Origin: CAZKGE01 sp964636405
GTDB taxonomy: Bacteria; Bacillota; Clostridia; Christensenellales; CAG-138
DNA length: 64,000 bases
Assembly (NCBI GenBank): GCA_964636405.1
Contig: CAZWSI010000009.1
Coordinates: forward strand, 1 to 64,000
Reading direction: 5' to 3'
A program made the translations under genes and the position numbers. The notes under the pieces are model-generated. The model saw nothing but the letters and a program-made list of their open reading frames with translations, was not told the origin of the DNA and searched no databases. Within the stretch, counting starts at the first letter, position 1, and each line of letters opens with the position of its first letter. Shown here in pieces: positions 1 to 8,154 of the stretch.

Positions 1-475
1 CCTTGCCAAGACCGTTCAAAATGACCTGCAGGGGCTTGGTGCGGACTTTGTTTGCCGTCCGTGCAATGCCGATGGCGCCTTCTGCCGCGGCAAAGGACTC
101 ATGCCCTGCCAAGAATGCGAAGCAGCCCGTTTCTTCACGCAGGAGCATCGCACCCAAATTGCCATGGCCGCGTCCGACTTGACGCTGATCGGCAACCGAA
201 CCGGGGATGCAGAACGACTGCAGACCGATGCCGATGCGCTCGGCGGCTTCGGCGGCGGTCTTGACGCCCTTCTTCAGCGCGATTGCCGCGCCGACGGTGT
301 AAGCCCAACCGGCATTCTCGAATGCGATGGGCTGGATGCTCTTGGTGATGCCGTACGCATCGACGCCCGCCTGATCGCAAATCGCTTTGGCTTCTTCGAT
401 GTCCTTGATGCCGTATTCGTTCAGCGCACGGGTGATTTGGTTGATTCTTCTTTCGTACCCTTCAAATGTGATCAT
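1..475 (-). CDS. GGGtGRT family protein (partial, C-terminus outside window)
   Basis: The first 158 residues of a protein that runs off the left edge. It starts MITFEGYERR at 475, with GGAGGTG just upstream in the 12-nt gap after the Fe-S scaffold gene. The sequence has glycine-rich segments around RGHGNLGAML and AFLAGHESFA. It resembles the GGGtGRT family, a conserved protein of unknown biochemical role that is usually paired with a NifU-like scaffold gene, as here. The family-defining motif is not visible in this fragment, so the name rests on overall resemblance plus the neighbour. Both genes are probably cotranscribed from the promoter near 1270. Confidence 0.75.
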   Translation of the reverse strand, partial: MITFEGYERRINQITRALNEYGIKDIEEAKAICDQAGVDAYGITKSIQPIAFENAGWAYTVGAAIALKKGVKTAAEAAERIGIGLQSFCIPGSVADQRQVGRGHGNLGAMLLREETGCFAFLAGHESFAAAEGAIGIARTANKVRTKPLQVILNGLGK

Positions 476-487
476 ATCGCACCTCCA

Positions 488-1180
488 TTATTCCTTCCGC
501 GGGTCGATGACCTTTGCAGCTTCTGCGAATCTGCCATAGGTGCCGATGTTCTTTTCGTAGGCTTCTTTCGGGTCCATGCCCTTTTTGATGGCGTCCATCA
601 TCTTGCCAAGGCTTACGAACTGGTAGCCGATGATCTCGCCGCCCTCGTCCAGGCCGATCTTGAGCACGTAGCCCTCCGCCATTTCGAGATAGCGCGGCCC
701 CTTGACCTTGGTGCCGTACATGGTGCCGATCTGCGAGCGAAGGCCCTTGCCGAGATCCTCCAGACCGCCGCCCACGGGCAGGCCGTCGTCGGAAAAGGCG
801 CTTTGCGAGCGGCCGTAGACGATCTGCAAGAACAGCTCCCGCATGGCCGTGTTGATCGCGTCGCACACGAGGTCGGAGTTGAGCGCCTCGAGAATCGTTT
901 TGCCCGGCAATATCTCCGCCGCCATGGCCGCGGAGTGCGTCATGCCGGAGCAGCCCAGCGTTTCAACCAGCGCCTCCTCGATTACGCCCTCCTTGATGTT
1001 GAGCGTGAGCTTGCACGCGCCCTGCTGCGGGGCGCACCAGCCTACGCCGTGGGTCAGGCCGGAAATATCGCGAATCTCTTTTGCCTTAACCCATTTGCCC
1101 TCCTCGGGGATGGGAGCCGGGTCATGTGCCGCGCCCTTTTTGACGCAGACCATTTCTTCCACATCGCGGGAATACTGCAT
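488..1180 (-). CDS. NifU-like iron-sulfur cluster scaffold protein, GGGtGRT-associated type
   Basis: A 230-residue protein of the IscU/NifU-type scaffold superfamily. Three cysteines fit cluster binding: C49 (GWCAP), C56 (GACKL) and C77 (LGCSGMTHSA). The protein is longer than classical IscU (about 130 residues), with an extra C-terminal domain rich in charged residues. GGAGGAGA precedes the ATG. The GGGtGRT gene follows after 12 nt. No suf or isc genes are near, so this looks like the stand-alone Clostridia pair rather than part of a housekeeping Fe-S operon. The exact client proteins are unknown. Confidence 0.8.
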   Translation of the reverse strand: MQYSRDVEEMVCVKKGAAHDPAPIPEEGKWVKAKEIRDISGLTHGVGWCAPQQGACKLTLNIKEGVIEEALVETLGCSGMTHSAAMAAEILPGKTILEALNSDLVCDAINTAMRELFLQIVYGRSQSAFSDDGLPVGGGLEDLGKGLRSQIGTMYGTKVKGPRYLEMAEGYVLKIGLDEGGEIIGYQFVSLGKMMDAIKKGMDPKEAYEKNIGTYGRFAEAAKVIDPRKE

Positions 1181-1254
1181 GTTCTATTTCTCCTCCTATT
1201 CCTATGCGCGCGCGGCAAGGGCCGCGCTTCGCCTCCATAATCTTTCAGTTAAGC

Positions 1255-1283
1255 AGTATAGCATAGCCGCGCGCCGGCGGCAA
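1255..1283 (-). promoter_or_regulatory. Promoter of the Fe-S scaffold operon
   Basis: On the minus strand TTGCCG (1283-1278), a 17-bp spacer and TATACT (1260-1255) form a sigma-A-type promoter. A TGC just before the -10 makes it an extended -10. The leader to the ATG at 1180 is about 70 nt and contains a GC-rich hairpin near 1205-1230. Confidence 0.7.
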
Positions 1284-1365
1284 GAGAGCCCGCGCATTTT
1301 CCGCGCGCTTTCTGTAGGCTTTCTGAAGGGTTGCTATCAGGATTGACCTGCCGGCGCGGCGCGTC

Positions 1366-1394
1366 TTGCATAACCCGCGCAAAATTGATACACT
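1366..1394 (+). promoter_or_regulatory. Promoter of the response regulator gene, probably leaderless
   Basis: TTGCAT (1366-1371), a 17-bp spacer and TACACT (1389-1394) preceded by TGA (extended -10). Only 6 nt separate the -10 from the ATG at 1401, so transcription should begin at or next to the start codon. No Shine-Dalgarno sequence is present. Confidence 0.65.
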
Positions 1395-1400
1395 GGACGC

Positions 1401-2072
1401 ATGGACAGGATACTCATCGTCGAGGACGACGCGATTATCGCCTCGCACATAGCCGAATCGCTGACCCGCTGGGGATACGAGGCGCGCTGCGTTTCGGATT
1501 TTGCCGATGTCACGGGCGAATTTGAGCGCTTCGCGCCGCAGCTTGTGCTTATGGATCTTTCGCTGCCCTTTTTTAACGGGTTTTACTGGTGCGCGGAGCT
1601 GCGCAAGCGCTCCAAAGCGCCCATCGTCTTCCTCTCCTCGCGCGCGGACAGCATGGATATCGTGATGGCGGTCAATATGGGCGGCGACGATTATCTTGCC
1701 AAGCCCGTGTCCATGGAGGTGCTGGTCGCCAAGGTGCAGGCCATGCTGCGGAGGGCGTACGCCTACGAGGCGCAGCCCGCCTTCACGCTCCGCGGCGCAA
1801 GGCTCGACGCGGCGGGGCTCTGCCTCGTGCGGGGCGAAAGCCGCGTGCCGCTCACGCGCAACGAGGCGCGCATCTTGCAGCTTCTCCTGCAAAACAAAGC
1901 GCAGATCGTATCCCGCGAGCAGCTCATGCTCGCGCTCTGGGACAGCGACGCGTTTATCGACGACAATACGCTCACCGTCAACGTCAACCGCCTGCGCAAA
2001 ACGCTGGAGGGCGCGGGGCTGATTGGCTGCATCGTAACGCATAAAAACCAAGGCTACGCCGTCCATGAATAG
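1401..2072 (+). CDS. OmpR/BceR-type response regulator
   Basis: A 223-residue DNA-binding response regulator. The receiver domain (1-120) has the acidic pair D9/D10, phosphoacceptor D52 (LMDLSLPF) and K101 (YLAKPV). The C-terminal half is a winged-helix OmpR domain. Context assigns it to the BceR group: it is followed by a short-loop histidine kinase and a BceAB-type ABC transporter, and a matching operator lies at 3070-3083. Such systems sense cell-wall-active peptides through the transporter and then induce it. The start codon lies at the predicted transcript 5' end. The gene overlaps the kinase gene by 8 nt. Confidence 0.9.
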   Translation: MDRILIVEDDAIIASHIAESLTRWGYEARCVSDFADVTGEFERFAPQLVLMDLSLPFFNGFYWCAELRKRSKAPIVFLSSRADSMDIVMAVNMGGDDYLAKPVSMEVLVAKVQAMLRRAYAYEAQPAFTLRGARLDAAGLCLVRGESRVPLTRNEARILQLLLQNKAQIVSREQLMLALWDSDAFIDDNTLTVNVNRLRKTLEGAGLIGCIVTHKNQGYAVHE

Positions 2073-3072
2073 CATGCGGCCTGTTAAAAGGCTCTTTTCC
2101 TATCTGCGATACCGGCTTTCCTTTCTTGTGTTCGCCGCCGTTTCGGCGGGGCTGGCGCTGCTCGTGCCCTATCTTGGCGGGCAGGACATGCTCTACGCGC
2201 GCTATACGGCGGGGCTCATCTGCTTTTTTTGCCTGCTCTTTCTTTTCGGGGATGCAACGATGTATTTCCGCAGGCTGCAGCTTTTGTGCATGCTGACCGA
2301 TCAGCTCGACACCTGCGCGCAGCGCCTGCCCGAGCCGGGCAATGATGTGGAGCGGGGCTACGCGGCGCTGCTTTCCGCCGTTTCAGACGACCGGGACGCC
2401 TGGAAGCGCCGCTGCCGCGCGGACATGCACGATTCGCTCACCTACTATACGCTCTGGGTGCATCAAATCAAGACCCCCATCGCCGCCATGCGGCTGGTGC
2501 TGGCAAGCAGTCGGGATGAAAACGCGGGCGTGATTGCACAGGAGCTGTTTAAAATCGAGCGCTACGCCGACCTTGCGCTGCGCTACGCAAAGCTTACGGA
2601 TATCGCCTCCGATCTTGTAATCGAAGCCTGCGCGCTGGATGAAATCGTGTCCGAGTGCGTAAAAAAGTTCGGCGTGCTGTTCGTCTATCAAAAACTCCCC
2701 GTACACATCGAGAAAAGCAACTGCACCGTGTTTTCCGACAAACGCTGGCTTTCCTTCATTTTTGAGCAATTGCTCTCCAACGCCATCAAATATACGCGCA
2801 GGGGCAGCGTATCCGTTTACGGCACGGAAAGGGGGCTGGCCGTGAAGGATACGGGCATCGGCATCCGGCCCGAGGATCTGCCGCGCATCTTTGAAAAGGG
2901 CTACACGGGCTTTAACGGAAGGCTGGATAACCGCGCCTCGGGCATTGGGCTCTACCTGGCCAAAAAGGCCGCCACCGCGCTGCGCATCGGCATCCGCGTA
3001 ACCTCCGCGCTGGGCGAGGGCACGGTGGCCGAGCTTGTGCTCCCGCAGGACGCGCCCGCGTTCTTTGAGTGA
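2065..3072 (+). CDS. Intramembrane-sensing histidine kinase, BceS-like
   Basis: A 335-residue sensor kinase. Two membrane helices (about 18-37 and 47-65) are joined by a loop of only about 10 residues, so there is no extracellular sensor domain. This is typical of kinases that read the state of a partner transporter. The phosphoacceptor is H133 in WVHQIKTPIA, followed by the N box (LLSNAIKYT), the G1 box (DTGIGI) and the G2 box (GIGLYLAKK). It phosphorylates the upstream regulator by inference. The stop codon overlaps the predicted BceR operator. Confidence 0.9.
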   Translation: MNSMRPVKRLFSYLRYRLSFLVFAAVSAGLALLVPYLGGQDMLYARYTAGLICFFCLLFLFGDATMYFRRLQLLCMLTDQLDTCAQRLPEPGNDVERGYAALLSAVSDDRDAWKRRCRADMHDSLTYYTLWVHQIKTPIAAMRLVLASSRDENAGVIAQELFKIERYADLALRYAKLTDIASDLVIEACALDEIVSECVKKFGVLFVYQKLPVHIEKSNCTVFSDKRWLSFIFEQLLSNAIKYTRRGSVSVYGTERGLAVKDTGIGIRPEDLPRIFEKGYTGFNGRLDNRASGIGLYLAKKAATALRIGIRVTSALGEGTVAELVLPQDAPAFFE

Positions 3073-3083
3073 CAAATTTGTAA
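3070..3083. promoter_or_regulatory. BceR-type operator upstream of the ABC transporter genes
   Basis: TGACA-AATT-TGTAA matches the TNACA-N4-TGTAA motif known for BceR-group response regulators. It lies about 100 bp before the ABC transporter ATG. A -10-like TAAAAT sits at 3138-3143 with no good -35, which fits an activated promoter. The motif is seen directly; its use is inferred. Confidence 0.65.
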
Positions 3084-3172
3084 GCTTCGCCGCCCTTTTT
3101 GTTCGCCGCGGCCATGGTTGTGGGCGCTTTTCCGCCGTAAAATCATGCGTATCAAGCTAACGGAGGAAGACA

Positions 3173-3940
3173 ATGGAACTTCTGCGGGTCGAAAACCTGA
3201 CCAAGGTATACAACACCAAGCGCGGCATGACTCAGTACACGGCGCTGCGCAACATTTGCTTTTCGGTGGAAAAGGGCGAGTTTCTCTCCATCATGGGCCC
3301 CTCCGGCAGCGGCAAAACGACGCTGCTGAATATTCTCGCCTCGCTCGACAAGCCCACCGAGGGCGAGGTGCTGCTCGAGGGCACGCGCTTTTCATCCATC
3401 CGGGATAAGGATCTATCCGCCTTCCGGCGCGCGCAGCTCGGCTTTGTATTCCAGGATTTTAATCTGCTCGACAGCTTTTCGCTCAAGGACAATATCCTTT
3501 TGCCGCTCGTGCTTTCACAAACGCCAGTGGCCGAAATGGAGCAGCGCATCGCGCCCATCGCGGGCATGCTGGGCATTGAGGCGCTGCTGCACAAATTCCC
3601 CTACGAGGTTTCCGGCGGCGAAAAGCAGCGCGCGGCGGTCGCACGGGCGGTCATCACCAATCCGCGCATCATCCTGGCGGACGAGCCCACCGGCGCGCTG
3701 GATTCCAAGGCCTCGGCAAGCCTGCTTAGCAACTTCAAGCAGCTCAACGCCAGCGGCAAGACCATCCTCATGGTAACGCACAGCGCGTTTGCCGCAAGCC
3801 ACGCCTCGCGCGTGCTCTTTATCCGCGACGGCGAAATCTTCACCCAGATCTACCGGGGCGCAGACAGCGACCGCGCGTTCTTCGACCGCATCGTCGCGAA
3901 TCTCTCGCTCCTCACAGACGGGGGTGGGGACGTTGGCTAA
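3173..3940 (+). CDS. ABC transporter ATP-binding protein, BceA-like
   Basis: A 255-residue MacB/BceA-type ATPase with Walker A GPSGSGKTT, Q-loop FVFQDFN, signature VSGGEKQR, Walker B ILADEPTGALD and switch histidine VTHS. CGGAGGA precedes the ATG. With the following permease it should form a peptide-resistance and sensing transporter in the membrane. Induction by the upstream two-component system is supported by the operator at 3070-3083. The stop codon overlaps the permease start by 8 nt. Confidence 0.92.
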   Translation: MELLRVENLTKVYNTKRGMTQYTALRNICFSVEKGEFLSIMGPSGSGKTTLLNILASLDKPTEGEVLLEGTRFSSIRDKDLSAFRRAQLGFVFQDFNLLDSFSLKDNILLPLVLSQTPVAEMEQRIAPIAGMLGIEALLHKFPYEVSGGEKQRAAVARAVITNPRIILADEPTGALDSKASASLLSNFKQLNASGKTILMVTHSAFAASHASRVLFIRDGEIFTQIYRGADSDRAFFDRIVANLSLLTDGGGDVG

Positions 3941-5648
3941 GGCGTTCTATCTCCGGCTCGCCGTGGGCAATGTGCGGCGCGGGCGCAAGACCTTTCTGCC
4001 CTACATCCTCGCCACGGCCGTGATCTCCGGCGTGTTCCTGCTCATCGGCGGCCTGCTTTTTTCCGAAGGCCTTACCAACGTGCCCTCGGGCGCGACCGCC
4101 GCCACGATCTTCGCCTTCGGGCTGGTCGTGTTCGCCATATTCGCCTTCTGCTTTATGGCGTACATCAATAATTTCCTCATCGGCCGCCGCAAAAAGGAAT
4201 TCGGCCTCTACGGCGTGCTGGGGCTGAACCGGCGGCACATCGGCCGCGTGCTCATATGGGAAAACGCCATTACGCTTGGCTTGGGCGTGCTGCTTGGCGT
4301 GGTGCTCGCGCTGGTCTTCGGAAGGCTGCTTTTCCTGCTGCTGCTCAAGCTCATTCGCGCCGTGCCCAACAGTCGTTTTGCCCTTTCACCCAACGCGTTC
4401 CTGATTACGGGCCTGCTCTTTTTCGCGGTGTTTGCATGCACCTCGCTGTTCAACCTCCGCCAAGTGCGCATCTCCAGCCCCATGGAGCTCATGCGCAGCC
4501 AGCGCAAGGGTGAAAAGGACAGTAAGCTCATATGGCCGCTGGCCGTCGCGGGCGCGCTCGCGCTTGCCGCCGCCTACTATTACGCGTGGACGATCGATAA
4601 CCCCGGCGTGGCAATCGGCGTATTCTTCCTGCTGGTCATCCTCGTCATCTTCGGCACGCACACGCTCTTTTCCGCGGGCAGCATCGTTACGCTCCGGCTG
4701 CTGCGGCAAAGCAAGCGCATCTACTACCGGCCGCGCAACTTTATCGCCATTGGCGGCATGTTCCAGCGCATGCGGCAAAACGCCCGTTCGCTTGCCACCA
4801 TCTGCATCCTTTCCACCATGCTGGTGGTGACCGTGTCCGGCACGCTCGCGCTCTATCTTGGGCAGGAGGAGATGCTCACGGCCATGTACCCCTACGATGT
4901 GAGCATATGGATGAAGGACGGGCACGCGCCCGAAGCGCTCCGCCAGTTCGACCGCGACCTCGTTTCGCTCGCGGCGGATTACAACGTGACGCTTTCTGCG
5001 GACAAGAGCAAGCTCATTTACGGCGGCCCCGTGGAAAGCACCTTTGCGCGCAACAATTACGTGTATGACTACGCGGAGTGGATCGATATGCCCAACCTCG
5101 TTTACTTCGACGGCGGCATGCGCTTCGACGTGGAGGGCGAGCAGGCCGATTGCCTCGCGTTCATGGACGGCGTGCGCAAATTGTACTGGGCCGGCTTCCC
5201 GGATGCGGAAAGCTTCAGCGTAGGCGACGTGTTTGAGGCGCGCGAGGACGGCTACGGGGTGTATGGCGGGCTGCTTTTCCTGGGCGCTTTCTTTGGAGTG
5301 CTCTTTCTCGCGGTCACGGTGCTCATCATCTACTTTAAGCAGATCACCGAGGGCTACGAGGACAAGGCGCAGTTCGAAATCCTGCAAAAGGTGGGCATGG
5401 ACGACGCGCAGGTGCGGCAGACCATCAATGCGCAGGTGCTGTGGGTGTTCTTTATCCCCCTTGGCATGACGATGCTGCACATGGTGTTCGCAAGCCGCAT
5501 CATGACGCGTATGCTGCGCACCTTCGAGCTGTCCGATTGGGGCATGGTGCTTGGCTGCATCGGCGGCGTATGCCTGGCGTTTGCGCTGCTGTACCTCTTT
5601 GTCTACCGGCTCACGGCCAAGCTGTATTACCGCATTGTGAGAAGATAA
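3933..5648 (+). CDS. ABC transporter permease, FtsX/BceB-like
   Basis: A 571-residue permease with about ten membrane helices and an FtsX-like first segment. A single extracellular domain of roughly 135 residues lies between the predicted seventh and eighth helices. BceB proteins normally carry about 200 residues there, so this sensor domain is short. The start is a TTG at 3933 after GGGGTGGGGA; an in-frame GTG at 3924 is the alternative. An open frame extends further upstream but lies inside the ATPase gene. A strong hairpin follows the stop. Confidence 0.88.
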   Translation: MAKAFYLRLAVGNVRRGRKTFLPYILATAVISGVFLLIGGLLFSEGLTNVPSGATAATIFAFGLVVFAIFAFCFMAYINNFLIGRRKKEFGLYGVLGLNRRHIGRVLIWENAITLGLGVLLGVVLALVFGRLLFLLLLKLIRAVPNSRFALSPNAFLITGLLFFAVFACTSLFNLRQVRISSPMELMRSQRKGEKDSKLIWPLAVAGALALAAAYYYAWTIDNPGVAIGVFFLLVILVIFGTHTLFSAGSIVTLRLLRQSKRIYYRPRNFIAIGGMFQRMRQNARSLATICILSTMLVVTVSGTLALYLGQEEMLTAMYPYDVSIWMKDGHAPEALRQFDRDLVSLAADYNVTLSADKSKLIYGGPVESTFARNNYVYDYAEWIDMPNLVYFDGGMRFDVEGEQADCLAFMDGVRKLYWAGFPDAESFSVGDVFEAREDGYGVYGGLLFLGAFFGVLFLAVTVLIIYFKQITEGYEDKAQFEILQKVGMDDAQVRQTINAQVLWVFFIPLGMTMLHMVFASRIMTRMLRTFELSDWGMVLGCIGGVCLAFALLYLFVYRLTAKLYYRIVRR

Positions 5649-5673
5649 TCCCGCTTGCTCTTTTCGCCCTGTC

Positions 5674-5706
5674 CGGGACGCGGCGCGCGCAAAGCGTCGC
5701 GTCCCG
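5674..5706 (+). terminator. Terminator of the Bce-like operon
   Basis: Perfect 9-bp arms, CGGGACGCG (5674-5682) and CGCGTCCCG (5698-5706), followed by CTTTCTGTATT. The pyrimidine tail is modest. Confidence 0.6.
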
Positions 5707-5779
5707 CTTTCTGTATTCGCGCAATTTTGACCTTCTTTCCCGACGTTTACAGGCTGTTCATCATTTCGGCAGGCAAAGC

Positions 5780-5788
5780 GTGCTATAA
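5780..5788 (+). promoter_or_regulatory. Extended -10 promoter of the HD-RyR gene
   Basis: TGC-TATAAT is an extended -10 with no convincing -35. A good ribosome site, GGAGGG (5811-5816), lies between it and the start codon. Confidence 0.55.
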
Positions 5789-5825
5789 TTTTTATGCATA
5801 ATACGCATGCGGAGGGAACCGGGTG

Positions 5826-7583
5826 ATGAACGAGCTCGCGCGCTATGCAGGCGCTTTTTTTGATGAGCTTGAAATCTACGAGGACGTATACAACGGGCAC
5901 TGCTACAAGCTGTTTTTGCGGCAGGCCGTGCTTCGTTTTCTCAAAAACGAAACCGAGGAAAACGCCCTCGAGGTATACAGGAGCTTTTTTGACAGCTACC
6001 GCGTCGTTCTTGGGGAAAAGGCCGACGCATGCGCCGATATCCTCGACATGCTCCGCGGTTACGAAGAGGCGTCCGCGCCCCTTGCCGGCTGCGGGCGCGT
6101 TCCCTGCATCCATTCCGTAAACGTATTTGTGTTGGGACTTTGCGTGTATAATCGCAACGACCGCTGCCGCACGGCCTTTTCCAAATATGCGCTCGAAAAA
6201 GCGGATTTTGCCTGCGCGTATGCCACGCGCCACGAGGAGTTTTTCTATCGCTGGGGCCTCGCGTCCCTGCTGCACGACGTTGGCTGCCCGCCGGAAAGCC
6301 TGACTGGGCAGCTCAACCGCTTTCTGTCCCTTGCCTCGGACGCGGAGGGCGACGAAAGCAAACTTCGCCCGCAGCTCGCGTTCGAAAACCTCGGCGCGCT
6401 CAATGCCATTGCCGAGGTGCAGCGCAAAAGGGAATTCACCCGCTGCTATTACGAGCGCTACGACAGTTGCGTCTATATCGATCTGCTTAAGCCCGTCGAT
6501 CTGCTTTCGCACAAGCTTTCGCTCACCCTCGGCATGGAGCTCAAGGCCGTCAAAAACGCGCTCGACGGCTTTCTCCACGCGATGGCGCGCTTCGGCTTTG
6601 TGGATCACGGCCTTTTCAGCGCCATCCTCGTGCTGAAATGGTACGGCTACCTCATCCAGGCCTCCGGCTGCCGGCCCGAATGCTTTTTCGGGCCCGTGCT
6701 GGACAGCGCAAGCGCGATTCTGCTGCACAGCTATTATAAAGGCGTGCTGCAAAAGCCGCCGTTTTCGCTGCCGCCCCTCTCCCCGGCACGCCATCCCATC
6801 GCGTACCTGCTCCTTCTCTGCGACGAATTGCAGGAATGGAACCGCGACGCGCGCGGCCTAAGCGATAGCGGCAGGGCCCGAGCCAGCGCGTGCAGCCTCG
6901 AAATTACGAATGGTCGCCTGTCGATCACCTTCCTTGCGCGCCGCCCGGCGCTGCCCTCGGTGCTCTCGGCGGAAAAGGAAGCGCTTTTTTACGGCCTGCT
7001 CGATATTGCCGCGCTCTTTCCGGCCGGGCTTACCGTGGGCTGCGAGCCCCTCGAAGCCGACGGGCCGCTCCCCTTCCGCGCCAAAGGGCGCGGCGGTCTG
7101 CGCGCGCGGCCGCAGCTTGAAACCCTCGAAAAGCTCGCCTACGCCATCCATGCCGATGTCAACAAAAAGCAGCTCGAGCGTTTCCCTGACCGGCCCCTTG
7201 CCTACCCATACTTTGCCGATTTGCCGGACGCGCTGAAATATGCCAATCTGCGCCAGGCCTGCGCCATAGCGGGTAAGCTTGCGCTCGTTTCCTGCCGCAT
7301 GCTGCCCCTTTCGGGCACAACGCAGCCGGTGATGGCCTTTACCCATGAGGAGTTGGAATTTCTCGCCGCCCGGGAGCATGACGACTGGGTAGACGAGCGC
7401 GCGGAGGCTGGCTGGGTATACGGGGAAAAACGCGATTCCGAGCTGAAAACCAGCCCCTATATGGCGCCCTATGCGTCGCTTCCCGAGGATATCAAGGAGC
7501 ACGACCGCGACGCGGTGCGCAATATTCCCTCGCTCCTTGCCATGATCGGCATGGGCGCGTATCGGGAGAGCGCGCTGCGCTAA
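5826..7583 (+). CDS. HD-domain protein with C-terminal RyR domain
   Basis: A 585-residue soluble protein. The N-terminal third looks like a divergent HD phosphohydrolase: H96 and the H150-D151 pair in LASLLHDVG, followed by further helices. Residues about 503-580 match the RyR-domain pattern of paired Trp/Gly and proline-rich repeats (HDDWVDERAEAGWVYG, then SLPEDIKEHDRDAVRNIP). The middle section is unrecognised. RyR domains in bacteria are thought to bind small ligands, possibly nucleotides, and occur in signalling and conflict proteins. The HD domain suggests phosphohydrolase activity, perhaps on a nucleotide. The gene stands alone between a terminator and a new promoter. A GTG at 5823 is an alternative start. 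Confidence 0.7.
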   Translation: MNELARYAGAFFDELEIYEDVYNGHCYKLFLRQAVLRFLKNETEENALEVYRSFFDSYRVVLGEKADACADILDMLRGYEEASAPLAGCGRVPCIHSVNVFVLGLCVYNRNDRCRTAFSKYALEKADFACAYATRHEEFFYRWGLASLLHDVGCPPESLTGQLNRFLSLASDAEGDESKLRPQLAFENLGALNAIAEVQRKREFTRCYYERYDSCVYIDLLKPVDLLSHKLSLTLGMELKAVKNALDGFLHAMARFGFVDHGLFSAILVLKWYGYLIQASGCRPECFFGPVLDSASAILLHSYYKGVLQKPPFSLPPLSPARHPIAYLLLLCDELQEWNRDARGLSDSGRARASACSLEITNGRLSITFLARRPALPSVLSAEKEALFYGLLDIAALFPAGLTVGCEPLEADGPLPFRAKGRGGLRARPQLETLEKLAYAIHADVNKKQLERFPDRPLAYPYFADLPDALKYANLRQACAIAGKLALVSCRMLPLSGTTQPVMAFTHEELEFLAAREHDDWVDERAEAGWVYGEKRDSELKTSPYMAPYASLPEDIKEHDRDAVRNIPSLLAMIGMGAYRESALR

Positions 7584-7610
7584 GCCTGCTATGATCCTGG
7601 GTCGCGGGCG

Positions 7611-7639
7611 TTGACACCCCCCTTGGAAACTGCTAAGCT
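7611..7639 (+). promoter_or_regulatory. Promoter of the small membrane protein gene
   Basis: TTGACA (7611-7616), a 17-bp spacer and TAAGCT (7634-7639), with TGC directly before the -10. The 5' leader to the ATG at 7737 is about 90 nt. Confidence 0.6.
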
Positions 7640-7736
7640 ATATATGGCGTCCTGTTGTGCGGCGCGCAAGAGGGGTGTTTCTGGTACGCTTCTTTTCAGA
7701 ATAGCCGAAAGCGATATAAAGGAGGCTGAACGTACA

Positions 7737-8099
7737 ATGTCGTGGTCCTGGGTTCTCTCCGGCGTGGTCGCGCTGCTAGCCGTTATCGCTCTCATTCCGC
7801 TCGTTTCCGGCGAAGAGGGGCTGTTTCACCGCATGCGCTACGGCAAGCCCGTGTTTACCGATACCTCCGCCGAGGCGCGCGCCAAGGCCGAGGAAGCGCT
7901 GAAAGCGGCGGGCATTCCCTATATCTGCAACACCGTCAAAAGCCGCCCGGGCGTGCTGCAACGCACGGACGCGGCCGCAACCATCCAGTTCAACAGCACC
8001 GTTCCCGTCAACAGGTATACCGGGGATGTGGGTTATGTGTATCAAATTTTTGTGCAAAAGGCACGCCGCGAGGAAGCGCTGCGCGCGCTGAGCGCGTAA
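7737..8099 (+). CDS. Small membrane-anchored protein, DUF2007-like
   Basis: A 120-residue protein with one N-terminal membrane helix (about 5-25) and a small soluble domain. The soluble part (FTDTSAEARAKAEEALKAAG, later YVYQIFVQK) resembles the DUF2007-type fold, in which a short alpha-beta unit follows EEAL helices. The family has no firm function. The ATG is preceded by AAAGGAGG. An open frame begins upstream at 7611, but that codon is the -35 box, so the start at 7737 is preferred. The diguanylate cyclase gene follows after 55 nt, so the two may be cotranscribed. Confidence 0.65.
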   Translation: MSWSWVLSGVVALLAVIALIPLVSGEEGLFHRMRYGKPVFTDTSAEARAKAEEALKAAGIPYICNTVKSRPGVLQRTDAAATIQFNSTVPVNRYTGDVGYVYQIFVQKARREEALRALSA

Positions 8100-8154
8100 C
8101 GCGAGGCCGTCCCCCCCTGCGGGCTTGGGACGCGGCGATGCGGAAGGAGGAGGC

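Noticed and set aside
4386..6794. 802-codon open frame antisense to the BceB-like permease and HD-RyR gene
   Set aside because: Crosses a terminator and a promoter of plus-strand genes; low-complexity composition.
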